Origin: Zingiber officinale
Taxonomy: Eukaryota; Streptophyta; Magnoliopsida; Zingiberales; Zingiberaceae
Assembly (NCBI RefSeq): GCF_018446385.1
Contig: NC_055992.1
Coordinates: forward strand, 51,846,799 to 51,910,798
Length of the DNA: 64,000 nt
Direction: 5' to 3'
Position numbers and translations under genes: made by a program. Under the pieces are notes generated by a model. That model saw only the letters and a list, made by a program, of their open reading frames with translations. It did not search any database and had not been told where the DNA came from. Positions 11,200 to 22,335 of the stretch are shown here, in pieces. Each line of letters opens with the position of its first letter. Position 1 is the stretch's first letter.

Positions 11200-11213
11200 A
11201 AAAAGGGGGAGAT
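11200..11213 (+). other. Polypurine tract of H
   Basis: AAAAAGGGGGAGAT directly before TGTTGGTG is the canonical Sirevirus-like PPT. Near-copies upstream at about 11074 and 11096 could act as extra PPTs. Confidence 0.9.
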
Positions 11214-12998
11214 TGTTGGTGCAACCTTAGGTCAAGGTTGACCTGGTTGACCTGACTCGAGTTGACCTGACTCGAGTTGTGTTTTGATGTTTGACGATGT
11301 TTGACGAGAAGAGAGTTGTATTCTTGATGTTTGACAAGAATAGGTGTTTGGGAGATTGTAGGTGCAACCTTAGGTCAAGGTTGACCTGGTTGACTGATCT
11401 GGAAAAAGTCAGGAGCTTGGCACGCGAAAAGTCCAAGTATGGAGACTTGGCTTGGAAAAATCCAAGCACGGAGACTTGCACGGAAAGTCCTAACTGGGAT
11501 GTTAGGCGGTTGGAAAGTCCCGTGAATGAAGCCGAGCGGAGAAAGTCCTAAGCGGATGTTAAGCGGTGTGGAAAGTCCGGTGAGTGAAGTCGGCGGTGAG
11601 AAAGTCCTAACTGGGATGTTAGGCGGTTGGAAAGTCCGGTGAGTGAAGCGAGCGGTGAGAAAGTCCTAACTGGATGTTAGGCGGTGTGGAAGTCCGGTGA
11701 GTGAAGCAGCGGTAGGAAAGTCCTAAGCGGGATGTTAGGCGGTTGGAAAGTCCCGTGAGTGAAGCCAGCGGTGAGAAAGTCCTAACTAGGATGCTAGGCA
11801 GTGTGGAAATCCTGGTGAGTGAAGCCGGTGATGGTGAGTGAAGCCAGGCAAGGGAAATCCAGATGGGTCAAGGTTGACCAGACATCTGGTGAAAAGTCCA
11901 AGCAGGGAGCTTGGCACGGGAAAAGTCCAAGTATGGAGACTTGGCACGGACAAGACCAAGTTGGAGACTTGGCACGGGAAGTCGGAGAGAGCTCGGTAGC
12001 TCGGGAGCTCGGTAGCTCAGTAGCTCGGGAGCTCGGTAGCTCGGTAGCTCGGTCTCCGGACGAAGTCGGAGAGAGCTCGGGAGCTCGGTAGCTCGGTAGC
12101 TCGGTAGCTCGTAGCTCGGTAGCTCGGTAGCTCGGTCTCCGGACGAAGTCGGAGAGAGCTCGGTAGCTCGGTAGCTCAGTCTCAGGACCAGGTAGGATTT
12201 AGGGCTGGGGGCTCTAAACCTGGATCAGTCTGGTGACTGATCAGGAGTCGATCAGAAGTCGAACAGGAGCGAGGCGCAAGAGGGGCTGAACGGTCTGGGG
12301 ACCGATCAACACAAAGCCTGATCGGTCCCCCGGACCGATCAGGAAGTTCCCTGATCGGTCTGTGGACCGATCAGTAGGTTCCCTGATCGGTCCACGGACC
12401 GATCAGGGCACTAGCCGTTGCGACGTAATGGCTAGATTTCTTCTGTGCTTCTTTCTCCACAGGTATAAAAGGAGGCTGAGAGCTTCTACATTGGGGACTA
12501 CTTCTTCTTCCTTGGATTGAAGCTTCTGCTTCTGTGCTCTGAGGTTCTGAGCTTTGTTGAGCTCGCTTCCGAAGCTTCGCGTGAGCTTCCAGTCGACGGT
12601 CAGCTGTTGCTGTTGTCCGAGAAGTTGTTGCTTCACAGGCAGTCGACGAGAAGGCGAGTTAGTGTTTATACATTGTTCTTGTCTTTCTACTTGTATTTCT
12701 TGTACTCCTTCTTGTTGTTGCAAGTTTTGTGGCGAGGTTTCTCCACCCATAAGGAGATCATATTTAGCCGGTTCTCCGGGGACTCATCCACCGATGGATT
12801 GGTAGGCTTTGTCCACCTTACGGACACGCCGAGGAGTAGGAGTTCATCTCCGAACCTCGTTACATCGGTTTGTTTTTCTTCTCCTCAGTTTCTTCCTTGT
12901 ATTTCCGCTGCGACTAACCCTAACTGTAGGAAGAACGCGAGAATTTGGGGCGGCTATTCACACCCCCCCTCTCTAGCCGAGTACGAACGATTCCAACA
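11214..12998 (+). repeat. 3' LTR of element H
   Basis: It matches the 5' LTR throughout, with indels in the repeat arrays. It holds a minisatellite (11398-11980), a TAGCTCGG array (11987-12180), four palindromes (12286-12309, 12318-12342, 12351-12374, 12383-12406), a decayed long hairpin (12411-12435) and TATA (12464-12470). It has one palindrome more than the 5' LTR. It ends TTCCAACA at 12998, followed by the TSD AAATC. Confidence 0.92.
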
Positions 12999-13003
12999 AA
13001 ATC

Positions 13004-14707
13004 TTCCATGGTTTAAACATTCTAAGGTCTAAAAGTGCATAAAGGTACTTGAGAAAAGAAACTAAGTTCTTAATTTGCTAAACTCCCTAAGGATCTTCAT
13101 TCCAGGTTCCTGCCACACACACCATCACTACATTGACCTTCAGCTTCCTCTGGTAATCCATTTTCCCTTTACCTTTATCTGCAGTATAAGGAAAAAGTAT
13201 CTGTAAGCTTTAAGCTTAGTAAGAAACCATCTACCTCACAAAAACATGAAACGATGCAATCATGTTTTTAAAGAATGCTATTTATAAACATGCACTGAAT
13301 TTGTTAAACCATGGCATACTGAAGTTACATGGCATAAATACTGAAACATGGCATGCATAATAAAATCTAAGCATGGAGCTATCTCATGGTATCAACTAGG
13401 AGAAAATAAGTTGAAACTGTAACTGAAACAGAGCTAAAACTGAGCTAGTGCTGATCTTAAACTATAATCACATAACTAGATTATGAGTTTGAAAGCTATT
13501 ATCATAATAAGTGAAAATAGTAATCATGTTGCTGTTTGGGCCCGACAACTGTACTTGCTGTGCGCGCATCCCTAACTAGACCCGGGTTTGCAAGTCCCGC
13601 ATTTAGTAGTGTTTACTTGGTTATCTGAACCTAGGAACGACTGTGGGAGCCCAACCCAAATGGACATCTGGTCCAGTACAGTGCCACTGAAAATAAAATA
13701 CTGAATATAGCTACTAATTGCTTATTTTGCTGTTTCTAGGTTATCTGAACCTAGACCTAGGTTATCTAAACCTAGAGGCGACTGTGGGAGCCCACCCATT
13801 GGACCGTAGTCCCATGTAAGCTGCAACTAGACTAATATACTGATTTAAATGCTACTAATGCATTTAACTGAGCTATTAAAAATATCTGAGGTGGTTTTTA
13901 GCTGCACTAATCACTTTGTTGAACACCTGGTGTGCTCCAACTCTCCCCTCTAATAGGGAGACCACCTCTAGGCACCCGACAACGTCTAGAGCCTACAACT
14001 GAAGGAGAACAACGTGTCTGGCCCATCTAAAGGTGCTCATCTAGATCCCTAATCTGTGAGGAGGGTTTAAACGCACCCTGGGTGCCGAAAAATCTGCATA
14101 TAGCTAAACTAAAGGCATGCAATCAAACGGAAGCTACTTATACTGCAGGTGAGGGGTTTCTTACCTCCTATTCGTAATTTCTTACGATCTAATCGTGAGA
14201 TTTTCCGGAGGAGACGATCCTTTCGACGATCTTTTCCCGTCTAAGCATTCCTCTCTTGGAGGGGAGCGTCCTTGTGTCGAAGTCATCGCCGGAAAGTGCC
14301 CTTGGAGTCCTAGGAGAGGAACCCTAGGCCCTCTTGTGGTTGGCGCCGAGAGAAGGAGGAGGAGAGGGAGTCGGCGTGGCTAGGGTGAGGAGAAGGAAAA
14401 GTCACGTAAAAAAAATAACTCTTCACCTATTAAATTCCCTATTTATATTAACTGGGTAATTTCAGTCCAACTCTAATATAAATTTAATTGCCCCCCTTTC
14501 CTTTCAGCACGGCGCTGCTGGGTTCAATTGGTTACTAACATTATCCGTATACTGTAGGTCTCGGGTTCAATTCCCGCTTATGCCGTTTTCATTTTCTATT
14601 TGTTTTTGCTACTTCCGCTACTCTAAAAATTCCCTAGAAATATTCTAAAATTCCAGAAAAATCATAGAATATTTATAAAATAGTTTTGAGAATTTTCGGG
14701 CGTTACA
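13004..14707 (-). repeat. 5' LTR of element G, outer segment
   Basis: This continues the LTR broken by H. On the minus strand it begins TGTAACGCCCGAAAATTC at 14707. It contains a TACTGCAGATAAAGG module (minus strand, about 13170-13200) shared with other chromovirus LTRs here, repeats of GGTTATCTGAACCTAG near 13617-13775, and a pol III B-box-like GGTTCAATTCC on the plus strand near 14564. The 62-codon ORF at 14195 has no recognisable domain. Without H, the LTR is about 1.9 kb. Confidence 0.85.
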
Positions 14708-14907
14708 GGATCAAACGTGTTAAGTTCCGCAGGATATCCAAATCTAAACCTAAAAGCACATATAAGTTAAACTTGGAATCAAACGTGTTAAGTTCCGCAG
14801 GAGATACAAGTTTAACTTAAAAGAACACATGGTAGCTAGGAAAGGTTCAGATCACGTACAAAATTTTTGTACAGTGGAGACATTGGGTTTTCCGAGTAGC
14901 AACAACA
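14708..14907 (+). repeat. Element J: 3' end of a Sirevirus-type LTR, split by G
   Basis: Two copies of a GATCAAACGTGTTAAGTTCC unit and the ending TTTTCCGAGTAGCAACAACA match the last 200 bp of solo LTR M (to 24733). G inserted here, so the rest of J lies left of the window. No PBS follows, so this is a 3' or solo LTR inserted in K's gag. Confidence 0.8.
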
Positions 14908-15480
14908 ACCCCCGTACTGCTCGTAATGAGGATCGAGCTTAAGAAAATGAAGAGCCCAGAACAACTGAGCCTAATCTTTCTAAAGTTGTTGCCCAACTCC
15001 AGAGACAAGTGGCAGAACAACAATAAGTGATTGTCAATCTAATGGCCAATTAGCAGCCAGTCCCTCCCACTCCTCCAACTATCAATGTGGAGACTCCAGT
15101 GGTGACTGAGGTTCCACCAACCGCCCTAGAAGTCGCCACAGCACCTAGAAGGCAAGAAGCATACCTGATACAGTGGCTGAAGCTGAAGCTAGAATGTTTC
15201 TCAGGAACGACTAAGCCTTGGGATGCTCAGGCTTGGTTCAAGACACTGGAGAGCACCATGGAGCTTCTTGACTGGTCAGAAGTCGAGAAGGTCAAGTGTG
15301 CCTCTTTCTGCCTATCAGGAAATGCTCATATGTAGTGGGAGAGAGAGAGTAGTCAATCAGATGAGCTGGATTGACTCCGAGGCAGAGTTTCACGAATAAT
15401 TCTTCCGCCAACGGATCACCAATAAACATTATGAAGAGTTTATAGAATTCAGAAGGTGAACCATCCTTTGAGTTCACGGG
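14908..15480 (+). pseudogene. Element K: gag fragment with stops
   Basis: One frame encodes the N-terminal half of chromovirus gag, including a Gln-rich helix (KVVAQLQRQVAEQQ), AYLIQWLKLKLECFSG, PWDAQAWFKTLE and VKCASFCLSGNA. It has stops near 14939, 15026, 15050 and 15334. After [15 protein letters not shown] in a shifted frame the sequence jumps to the protease/RT linker, so the zinc knuckle and protease are lost. Confidence 0.8.
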
Positions 15481-15481
15481 A

Positions 15482-17548
15482 GTGCCGAAGAGGAAGACCC
15501 AGAAATTCCTCTCCTCCCTAACAGCTCACCAGATGTTAGCTAAAGGGTGTGCTGGTTTTCTTGCGCACATTGTGAGTACAGAAGAACAAGAAGGACCCAA
15601 GCAGGAGGAAGTTCGGGTAGTCTGTGAGTATCCAGAGGGATTCCTAGAAGAGCTACCTGGATTGCCTCCCAACAGAGAAGTGGTGTTTGAGATTGAACTG
15701 GTTCATGGTACCGGTCCAATTTCAAAAGCTCCATACCGAATGTCTCCAGTAGAGATGAAAGAGTTACAAGAACAACTTCAGGAGCTGCTTGACAAAGGCT
15801 TCATCCACCCTAGTCATTCACCATGGGGAGCTCCTGTGTTGTTTGTCAAGAAGAAGGACGGATCTATGCGGATGTGCATAGATTATAGAGCTCTGAATCA
15901 AGTGACAATCAAGAACAAGTACCCCCTTCCCAGGATCGACGACTTATTTAATCAGTTGAGAGGGGCAATAGTATTCTCAAAGATAGACCTGCGCTCTGGG
16001 TACCATCAGCTGAAAGTGAAAGAAAGAGATATACCTAGAACAGCTTTCAGGACTAGATACGGACACTATGAGTTTGTAGTCATGCCTTTTGGTGTGACTA
16101 ATGCACCTGCAGTCTTCATGGACCTGATGAACAGAGTGTTCAGAGAATACCTTGACAAATTTGTTATCGTGTTCATCGACGATATTCTTGTCTATTCCAG
16201 AACCCTAGAGGAGCAAGACACGTACTTGAGGATAGTATTGCAGACCCTTCAGCAAAAGCAGCTGTATGCTAAGTTCTTAAAGTGCGAGTTCTAGTTAGAG
16301 CAGGTGACGTTTCTAGGCCACATTATTTCTAGAGAAGGCATTCAAGTGGACCCTGCCAAAATAGAAGCGGTCAACAACTGGAGTAGACCCAAAAATGCCA
16401 GGAAGATTAGAAGCTTCCTTAGTTTAGCTAGGTACTACAGGAAATTCATGGAGGACTTTTCTAGGATAGCTTCTCCACTAATGGCCTTAACTAGGAAGAA
16501 CAAGAAGTTTGAATGGTAAGACAAATGTGAGCAGAGTTTCCAAGAGCTCAAGAGGAGACTGACCAGTGCTCCTATTCTGACAGTCCCAGAAAGTGACAAG
16601 AGTTTTGACATCTACAGTGATGCTTCCAAGATGGGCCTAGGAGCTATACTCATGCAAGAAGAAAAAGTGATAGCTTATGCTTCTAGGCAATTCAAAGACT
16701 ACGAGAAGAACTACCCCACTCATGATCTTGAGCTGGCAGCTGTGGTCTTTGCACTGAAACTCTGGCGACACCACTTGTATGGGGTTCAGTGCAGAATCTT
16801 CACAAACCATCAGAGTTTGAAGTATTTCTTTACTCAGAAAGACTTAAACATGAGACAGCGCAGGTGGCTAGAGTTGGTCAAAGACTATGACTGTGAAATC
16901 CTTTACCAACCAGGCAAAGCTAACAAAGTGGCAAATGCACTAAGCAAGAAATCCAATGCATCCCTGATGTCTTTGTCATCATTAGCCCTACCACTACAGA
17001 AGGAGTTATCAGACTTTGGAATGGAAATTATTTATGGGCAACTCTCTGCATTGACCTTAGAGTCTACCTTACTTGAGGATATACAGAGTTAGCAAAGTGA
17101 AGATCTAGATATCCAGAAGATCAAGCAAGGGATACAGAAAGAAGAAAATTCGGAGTTTCGAGTATCAGACAGTGGAATTCTTTATCAGGGGAGTCGTCTT
17201 TGTGTCCCCAATGATGAAGAGCTGAGAAAGAAAATTTTAGAGAAAGCTCATAGTACACCATACTCTATGCATCCTGGTTCTACCAAGATGTACCAAGACA
17301 TGAAACAGAGGTTCTGGTGGTCTGGACTCAAAAGAGATTTAGCTAAATATGTCAGTACCTGCCTGACATGTCAGAGGGTCAAAGCAGAGCATCAGAGACC
17401 AGGAGGAGTTCTACAGCCTCTTCCTATACCAGAGTGGAAGTGGGAAGACATATCCATGGACTTCATAACAGGTCTCCCAAGAACCACAAATGGAGATGAT
17501 GCGATAAAATGTCACACAAGGTGCTTGATAAAATGTCAAGACATTTAA
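15482..17548 (+). pseudogene. Element K: RT, RNase H and partial integrase, one frame with three stops
   Basis: A single frame runs through RT ([23 protein letters not shown], active site FIDDILVYS), RNase H ([23 protein letters not shown]) and the start of integrase: the HHCC zinc finger in the HPGSTKMYQ…CLTCQRVKAEH region, then the first catalytic Asp in SMDFITGLP. In-frame stops lie at 16292-16294 (a Trp codon in relatives), at 16517-16519 and at 17090-17092. Two RNase H catalytic Asp residues read Asn (FTNHQSL and VANALS). The integrase ends abruptly after NGDDAI near 17501, and the last 15 codons are LTR-derived. Confidence 0.9.
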
Positions 17549-18616
17549 TGAAAAGTAATTAAGGTATTTTACTTTGAAAAGGCTAGTACCCGACTTCCAA
17601 GGTTGTCGTTAAACAAATCTAGGTGACCAATTCCAAGGTCTTGGCCCTGGTAAGACCAAGGCCTTTACCCTCGTAGGACTGATGACTAGCTACCACAGTC
17701 CCTATCAGGGAGCGCGCATTGGTACTAAGCCTGGGCCCCAAGAGAAGTTGATTATTATTTTAAAGTAATAAAGTATAAGTTTTGAAACAAATGAAACAAG
17801 CTTCACTTATGTTTAGAGTCAGATGTTTAGCTTCTTTTAATTCGAAGCATGCAATATTAGTTTTATTTGTTTCCTGATTAGTTATTTAGCATGATTAGCT
17901 TTATCTTCCAGCATGTAGTTTTATCCTTGTATAGCATGATTAGCTATTAGAATTACATGAGTAGATTCCTTAGCTTTCCTTTGCTATTAGATTAACATGA
18001 GCAGCTATGTTTATGCTTTATTTTCTTTTAGAGTATACAGTTTTTTGTTCTTCTTGTATACATGCATATCCGTGTTTTTGTGAGTTAGATAGCGCTTACT
18101 AAGTAAATTTTGCTTATAGATTGCATTTCCTCTTACTGCAGATAAAGGAAAGGAAAAGATTTAGCAAAGAAGGCGACAAGGTGGTGCGGATGGTGTGTGA
18201 TGCCAAGACTGTGGGAGAGATCTGGGGAATTGAGTCGTACTTTATGCTATATGTCAATTGAGATTGTTAAAGAGTTGTTTCTTATTTTTCTGATGTTGCT
18301 AATTGAGTCTATTCCGTATTGTTAGTTTGGTTGTTTCCACTGTTGAAGCTTTATTCATTTACTATTGCTAGAATAGTTTTTTTTTAAGTTGTTGTGTCTT
18401 ATTACTGCGTGGTTGTGAAGTATATATAACAGCCGCATGTGGCTGATGGTTATTATTTGCATGTATTGATGAATTTGGTCACCGGTACAGGGGAGACTCT
18501 GTCGAAATTTTTCGGTAAGGACTCCTCGTGGTTTCGATCATACCTGTTAAGTAGAGTTAGTAGTTAAGTAACGGTCATCCTTTGAGAGTAGTATAGTAAG
18601 AAGGGTGGTCATTACA
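17502..18616 (+). repeat. Element K: 3' LTR, 5'-truncated
   Basis: It ends GGGTGGTCATTACA at 18616. The module CTTACTGCAGATAAAGGAAAGG (about 18133-18155) and the U5 block AGCCGCATGTGGCTGATG…ACAGGGGAGACTCTGTCGAAATTT (about 18432-18510) match other chromovirus LTRs here, notably A. No LTR start is visible; the integrase is joined directly to LTR sequence at 17502. Confidence 0.75.
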
Positions 18617-18972
18617 ACATTTCTCATAAGTTATTGGAGGATCACTATAACTTCACTCATGAACAGTTCCAATATGTACAGGACCATTTCCAGAAGAGGG
18701 ATAATTTTTATACTAGAGTATCCAATTTCGTAGGAGACTACTACACTCACCAAGGGAGAATGATTGAGTTTATGGACTCCATGGATATCATGGCTCGGCA
18801 GGTGGCCACGTTATACCAGTATTATGAAACTATTATCCATCCTTCTAGAGTCCCTAGATCTCTTCTAGGGCCAGAATTTCCACTAGGAAGTAGACCTCCT
18901 CAGAGTGATTCATCTTTAGCGAGTGATAGGCTTGTCCATTTCCCACCCCCTTTTCCTCATCCACCCTTGTAA
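18617..18972 (+). pseudogene. Element L: C-terminal fragment of the Athila env-like ORF
   Basis: The frame is open from about 18634 to a stop at 18970-18972. It resembles the C-terminal part of E's env-like ORF: a helical segment (EQFQYVQDHFQKRDNFYTRV, RMIEFMDSMDI) followed by a Pro-rich tail. The function of this protein family (ATHILA ORF-1 type, sometimes called env-like) is unproven. The N-terminal part is cut off by K. Confidence 0.7.
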
Positions 18973-20137
18973 GTTTGTTTCATTGAGGACAATGAAGTGT
19001 CCAAGTCTGGGGGATTATGTATAGTTACATTTTGCACTTTGTTTTCTCGTATGTGTTGAGGCATTTGGAGTTACACTATCCACATGATTACTACTGACTT
19101 GTCCAAAAGTAAACTTCTAGCATGATCAATATCTAGGGGTCATGGTCTATATTACTTACTATAGTATATTTAGTGATCTATCTTTTCTATATTCAATGGA
19201 ACAAAATGAACATATCATTTGTTTGATAGAAATTTTTTTTACACATTTATTGTTTAAATTCATGTTGATAGGTCATGAGTGCTAGTATGTTTGGTGATCT
19301 ACTTTTCTTTATCATCAACAGTAGGACATGAGCATTGTTTTTCATTGAAAGGATTTGATTCTAGTCTAGCTTAAGGATCTCTATACACTATGCCTTATTT
19401 CGATAAGTTGAAAGTTCTGAAAATAGTCATGATTCATTAGTCTTAATGAGTAATTGAATTCCTATGGTGATTTCTTAACTACATCTTGGTTATTAGATTG
19501 ATGCTCAAAACATTAAAGCTCATTTGGAAAAATATAAATCCCATAAATTTGCATCATTAAAAATGTGCAATTGAAAAAAAAGAACACGTGAAATAAGGAA
19601 TTGAAAAAAATTTATTGTCATGAGTAGAAACTAGTTGTTTGCCCCTTTGAGACCGAGTTAGGTTATTGGGAAATGAAAACTTGATTTCTCATGTTATCGA
19701 GCACATTCTTTAGGACTTGGGTAATCTAAGATAGATGAACTAAGATGTGTTTGCTGCTGGGAATAAAAGGAAAAGATGGTTCAATGATAACTTGACTAAG
19801 ACTAGGAATTGAAACTTCAGAAATTTATGCCACGATTAGCACTGAGCATGGAGAACTCATTCTTAGGCAAATTAAATCCATTTATGATCATGCTCATTAT
19901 TGAAATTATTTGATAGAGTTAAATTGATTCACCAAGTATTATAATGCACTTACTCCTACACATGCTTCTAGATTGCAGAATTTTGCTTGATAACAATCAT
20001 GGGCTTTATGGTTGATCATTCTTGATTATGCTCATTAGTTTCACTAAGATTGATAGAATTGAATAGAATCACTAAGTATACATATTTTAGCTCAAGAATC
20101 TAGATTGCATAGTTTGCTTGAGAACAAGCAAAGGTTT
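18973..20137 (+). other. Element L: 3' region between the env-like ORF and the LTR
   Basis: About 1.2 kb of AT-rich sequence without a long ORF. At about 19618-19735 it contains a block that aligns over roughly 100 bp with E's 3' region and reads around PFETELGYW. Other shared phrases include TCTAGCTTAAGGATCTC and CATGATCAATATCTAG. Confidence 0.7.
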
Positions 20138-20149
20138 AAGTTTGGAGTG
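20138..20149 (+). other. Polypurine tract of L
   Basis: AAGTTTGGAGTG lies directly before TGATGCGCATAG, as in Athila elements where a purine tract precedes TGATG. Confidence 0.65.
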
Positions 20150-20318
20150 TGATGCGCATAGATTATATATGCTATTTTATACTATTTGACACACATCTAC
20201 TTATATTTCATATTTATAATCTGTGTTTTGCACCTCTTTCCTATCATATTTTAGCATAATTACTATTTTGCCTCCAAAGATCTACTCGGTGTTTGTTTTC
20301 ACTTTCAGGAGTAGTCTG
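20150..20318 (+). repeat. 3' LTR of L, first segment
   Basis: It starts TGATGCGCATAGATTATATATGC and is broken at 20318 by F. The 5-bp TSD of F is GTCTG at 20314-20318. Confidence 0.75.
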
Positions 20319-21258
20319 TGTAAGCACCCCGTGGAGGTTTTGATGTGATCAATCGAGTCAAGTTAGGTCCTGTTGTTATTTGATGCCTTGTGTCTAAGTG
20401 TGCAGGAACTTAGGAGCACAAGAAGCCGAGCGAAAGACGCAGCTAACGAGAAGGATGACACGGGAGAGAGCCGACGGGCTCGGTGAATCCGAGGCACGAG
20501 GTGCTGCAGAAGAGTACACTGGCGGATGAGAAGAACGCGTGCGGCATTTCTAAGGGACGAGAAGCCGGAGCAGAAGACTGCTCGAGAAGGTTGGAAGTTG
20601 GGTTCGGGTGAGCCCTATTCCGGATGACCGAAATCACCCAAGCGAGCGGAGCTGGAGCGGAAGACCCAAACCGAGGCGAGCAGAACGAGAGCAGAGGGCC
20701 CAGACCAAAAAAGTCAATAATGTTGACTTAGTGGGTCTGGGCACCCGGACCCATTCTGGCCGCCCAGAGTCTGGGCGCCAGGAACCCTTTCCTGCGCCAA
20801 GAACCCAAAGTTTATCATGATCGACGTGGACTTTGACCGACGCATCGGGGATAGAATTCTATCCCAGTCCAGGCGCCTGGATCCCTTCCAGGCGCCCTGA
20901 CCAAGGCTATAAATACAGCCTTGCTCCCATAAGCTAAGTACAACAAGTATAAACAACACTTGTGCGCTTCTTTTTGTTAGTTTAGCTTCATTTTTCTGTG
21001 CATTAATTTCTGTAAAGAGGCTTCTCCGCTCGAAGGAGATCTTTATAAGTGTGCTTCATTTTCCTTGGATTAGCAATCTTCTGATTGCAAACCAAGTAAT
21101 TCTCTTTGTGTCTCTGTCTTTTTAATTAGTTTCTTAATTCTTAATACAAGTGTTCATAATTAAGCTAGCTATAAGTCAAGAAAGGGTTGAGTTTGTTTAT
21201 ACAGGACAATTCCCCCCCCCCCCCCCCCACCCTCTTGCTGGCCATCATGGGACCTACA
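20319..21258 (+). repeat. 5' LTR of F
   Basis: It begins TGTAAGCACCCCG and ends GGGACCTACA. The U3 carries GGCGCC-centred inverted repeats (about 20755-20900), and the TATA box lies at 20908-20915. A run of about 17 C residues near 21211-21228 lies in U5. The short ORFs at 20443-20820 are incidental. Confidence 0.87.
20755..20915 (+). promoter_or_regulatory. GGCGCC inverted repeats and hairpin-embedded TATA box of F
   Basis: GC-rich palindromic segments such as TGGGCGCCAGGAACCC and CCAGGCGCCTGG repeat in the U3. The TATA box TATAAATA at 20908-20915 lies in the inverted repeat AAGGCTATAAATACAGCCTT. The same TATA box survives in the 3' LTR at 39994-40001, where the right arm has decayed. Confidence 0.7.
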
Positions 21259-21260
21259 AT

Positions 21261-21270
21261 TGGTATAGAG
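21261..21270 (+). other. Primer binding site of F, altered
   Basis: TGGTATAGAG two bases after the LTR end is a mutated form of the tRNA-Met complement TGGTATCAGAG. Confidence 0.65.
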
Positions 21271-21299
21271 TGAGGATGCTTCAGAAGGACTTACCACCG

Positions 21300-22335
21300 A
21301 TGGAAGCAAAGAAACCAATGGCCGAACGAAGCATCGTTCCTCCAAAATTTGAAGGAGAATTCTCACACTAGAAACGGCGAATGGAGGTATTTCTAAAAAT
21401 TGACTTTGAGAATCATTTAATAATCAAGTATGGTTTTGTAGTTCCAATAAATCAAAACATAGAGGAGAAGGAGGAGAGTCTTTAGACGAAGAAAGAACAA
21501 AATGATTCTGTAGCAAATAATAGTGTGGAATATCACTTTCTGAGTGTGCTACTGCCTCAAGAAGTCAACCGTATCGGAAGTTACTCATCGGCCAAAGATC
21601 TCTGGAAAAATTCTTGGAACTCCATAAAGGCACATCTGAAGCCAAGCTCACAAGATGAGACATACTTCGGAACAAACTGATGAATATTCATCTGGAAAGA
21701 GGTGAGAAGGTAGGCAATCTACACTAGAAGGTCAAAGAACTAATCACCAAACTCAAAAACCTGGGTGAAACGGTAACCAATCGGGACTCGATACGCTACA
21801 CACTCAATGCCTTTCCCAGAAAACTAGAATGGACCTCGATAATCGACGTCTAATACATCTAAAAGGATATGGAGGTAAGTACCCTAGAGGAACTGTTTTC
21901 TACTTCAGAATTACATGAAACCAGATGTGTAGGTACAATAAAAGAGTTAAGCCAGATTCTGGCACTAAATGCAACCAAGAAGGATGAACTCGAGTCAGAC
22001 TCAGAAGGAGATCAAGAAGCTTACTTGGTAAGAAAATTCAGAAAATTCTTTAGATCTAACAAATTTAAAGAAATGTAGAACAGGAAAAATCTAAGAAATA
22101 GAAGAAGGGTTCGATGCTACTAGTGTCAAAAGGATGGACACATAAAAGAGGACTGCCCAGAACACAAAAAGGAAAAAGGCAAGATGCCCAAGAAAAACAA
22201 GCGCAAGAATCTAAAGGCTACTTGGGATGAAAGCTCATCATCTGAGTCAGAAATAGAAGAATATGTCGGACTAGCACTGATGGCAAGCCATGAATAGCAA
22301 AGTACCTCATAAGCTAGCATCGATGAAGGGGGAGA
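21300..22335 (+). pseudogene. Element F: Copia-type gag, N-terminal part, many stops
   Basis: Gag starts at ATG 21300 with the Sirevirus-like motif ERSIVPPKFEGEFS, then RRMEVFL and IIKYGFVVP. It is broken by stops (21369, 21480) and a frameshift near 21610. The following frame gives LMNIHLERGEKV, KVKELITKLKNLG and an acidic region. A CCHC knuckle near 22117-22160 (CY-stop-CQKDGHIKEDC) has lost one residue to a stop. The sequence then runs ESSSSESEIEEYVGLALMASHE into the insertion point of M at 22335. It cannot encode a working protein. Confidence 0.82.

Larger units (their letters stand above)
6068..12998 (+). mobile_element. Element H: Copia/Sirevirus-like gag-only element, complete with TSD
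   Basis: H has two LTRs (6068-7792 and 11214-12998, both TGTTGGTGC…TTCCAACA), a PBS, a gag-type ORF, a PPT and a TSD AAATC at 6063-6067 and 12999-13003. The 3.4-kb interior holds only gag and about 1.9 kb of non-coding sequence. I see no protease, integrase, RT or RNase H in any frame. This is the architecture described for terminal-repeat retrotransposons with a GAG domain (TR-GAG), which must be moved by proteins from related elements. The TSD and long matching LTRs make the boundaries secure. Confidence 0.92.
3150..14707 (-). mobile_element. Element G: minus-strand Ty3/gypsy chromovirus, interrupted by H and cut by I
   Basis: Read on the minus strand, the order is LTR (14707 down to 5849, with H nested in it), PBS, gag with zinc knuckle, damaged protease and RT. 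The 3' part is broken by the insertion of I at 3150, so the 3' LTR is left of the window. Both outer edges support this: the LTR starts TGTAACGCCCG at 14707, and the sequence beyond it is the end of a Sirevirus-type LTR (J) that G entered. Frameshifts, stops and deletions make G non-autonomous. Confidence 0.85.
14908..18616 (+). mobile_element. Element K: plus-strand chromovirus, 5' part outside, internally deleted
   Basis: K contains a gag fragment, a nearly continuous RT-RNase H-integrase frame and a 5'-truncated 3' LTR. Its 5' LTR and gag start are cut off by the J/G insertion. Deletions remove the gag C-terminus, zinc knuckle and protease (junction near 15455-15480) and the integrase C-terminus plus LTR start (junction near 17501). 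K is itself inserted in L, whose sequence resumes at 18617. Confidence 0.85.

Noticed and set aside
14550-14590. Possible tRNA gene around the GGTTCAATTCC motif
   Set aside because: No acceptor or anticodon stem pairing and no A box could be found; it lies in the LTR of G.
18634-18972. Start at 18634 as a genuine gene start
   Set aside because: It begins at a TTG within a truncated Athila env-like frame whose N-terminal part was removed by the insertion of K.
21211-21228. Long C run, and another at 28936-28950, as possible regulatory elements
   Set aside because: Homopolymer lengths differ between LTR copies and are prone to sequencing error; the 28936 run is the end of the env-like ORF and polypurine region of E.
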